This document shows, one piece after another, positions 6,288-6,759 of a stretch of DNA of 6,759 nt. Both the position numbers and the translations under genes were made by a program. A model generated the notes under the pieces. That model was not told the DNA's origin. It made no database searches and was given only the letters and a program-made list of their open reading frames with translations. Each line of letters starts with the position of its first letter. The first letter of the stretch is position 1. The stretch comes from Massilia sp. (GTDB taxonomy: Bacteria; Pseudomonadota; Gammaproteobacteria; Burkholderiales; Burkholderiaceae_D). The stretch spans positions 1-6,759 of the forward strand of contig JAQGNM010000205.1 in NCBI GenBank assembly GCA_028291845.1, read 5' to 3'.

Positions 6288-6319
6288 ATTCCGCTACTCC
6301 GCTATTCCGCTATTCCGCG
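6288..6319. repeat. Four tandem copies of an 8-bp unit over the LysR stop codon
   Basis: The plus strand reads ATTCCGCT, ACTCCGCT, ATTCCGCT, ATTCCGCG, so copies two and four differ from the first by one base each. On the minus strand the units supply TAG triplets at 6312-6310, 6304-6302 and 6296-6294. Because 8 is not a multiple of 3, these fall in three different frames. The first is the actual stop of the LysR gene. Confidence 0.85.
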
Positions 6320-6759
6320 CGCCAGTAGTCCGGCTGCGTGTAGGTGTGCCGCAAAAAGTCAACGAACGCCCTGATTCGCAGCGGCAGATGGCGCCTCTGC
6401 GCAAACACCGCATATATATCGTTGCCGGGCGCCGCATGCTGGTCCAATACCGTGCGCAGCCGTCCGGCACGCAATTCGGGTCCGACTTCCCACATCGAAC
6501 GCCACGCCAGGCCCTTGCCGGCCAGCGCCCAGTTGTGCAGCACTTCGCCGTCATTGCACTGCATGTTGCCGCCGACCTTGATCGTCACCGCCTTGCCATT
6601 GTCCATGAAGGTCCAGCCGCGCTGGCTGCCTTCGCTGGAAATGGACAGGCAGTTATGGCGCGCCAGATCGTCCAGCACCAGCGGGGTGCCGTAGCGTTTG
6701 AAATAGGCGGGCGAACCGACCAGCACGCGCTGGTTGTCGGCCAGCTTGACGCCCACCAG
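6310..6759 (-). CDS. LysR-family regulator, effector-binding domain (N-terminus off the window)
   Basis: The open frame runs from the window edge to TAG at 6312-6310, giving 149 residues of the C-terminal half of a LysR-type transcriptional regulator. The N-terminal winged helix-turn-helix and linker lie beyond 6759. Seen are LADNQRVLVGSPAYFKRYG, which opens the second part of the periplasmic-binding-like fold, then CNDGEVLHNWALAGKG and LRAGRLRTVL, and near the end LRIRAFVDFLRHTY. These are characteristic of a common proteobacterial LysR subgroup in which an effector binds in the cleft between two subdomains. The effector and target genes cannot be told. Targets are often divergent from the gene's own start, which is outside the window. 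The gene converges on csp and likely shares its terminator. The last codons run into the 8-bp repeat. Confidence 0.92.
   Translation of the reverse strand: MVGVKLADNQRVLVGSPAYFKRYGTPLVLDDLARHNCLSISSEGSQRGWTFMDNGKAVTIKVGGNMQCNDGEVLHNWALAGKGLAWRSMWEVGPELRAGRLRTVLDQHAAPGNDIYAVFAQRRHLPLRIRAFVDFLRHTYTQPDYWRAE

Overview
The window is GC-rich with strongly GC-biased third codon positions. The proteins it encodes look most like those of the betaproteobacterial family Oxalobacteraceae (the Massilia / Duganella / Janthinobacterium group). That placement rests on the style of the uracil phosphoribosyltransferase N-terminus, the cold-shock protein and the c-di-GMP genes, all judged by eye. It reads as ordinary chromosomal DNA. 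I see no insertion sequence, integrase, CRISPR array, tRNA or rRNA.

Layout, left to right. Positions 1-2429 carry two genes on the minus strand: a PAS-GGDEF-EAL c-di-GMP enzyme (2429 to 657), then an HDOD-domain protein (660 to beyond position 1) whose ATG overlaps the stop of the first as ATGA. A roughly 450-base divergent intergenic region (2430-2877) follows, with AT-rich patches, a near-perfect palindrome and a stem-loop but no convincing gene. The plus strand then carries an AidB-family flavoprotein (2878-4572), uracil phosphoribosyltransferase upp (4670-5320) and a small orphan Hpt phosphotransfer protein (probably 5325-5735). A typical cold-shock cassette comes next: a -10 box, a leader of about 105 nt with a GCAA-capped hairpin, a 67-residue Csp and a strong terminator. 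Facing it on the minus strand is the C-terminal half of a LysR-family regulator (6759 to 6310), whose stop codon lies in a short 8-bp tandem repeat.

Functional reading. The left pair, and perhaps the Hpt protein, belong to signalling (c-di-GMP turnover, HDOD output, phosphorelay). aidB and csp are stress-associated families, and upp is pyrimidine salvage. Only the c-di-GMP enzyme and the HDOD protein are clearly coupled. upp has its own plausible promoter, and Hpt follows it by 4 bases.

I did not find a clearly undescribed multi-gene system. The most useful oddities are at residue level. The GGDEF domain has an intact GGDEF motif and RxxD I-site, but Gly replaces the first metal-binding Asp. 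The Hpt domain has Ala where the usual Lys follows the phospho-accepting His. The LysR stop codon sits in a repeat that gives stops in all three frames.
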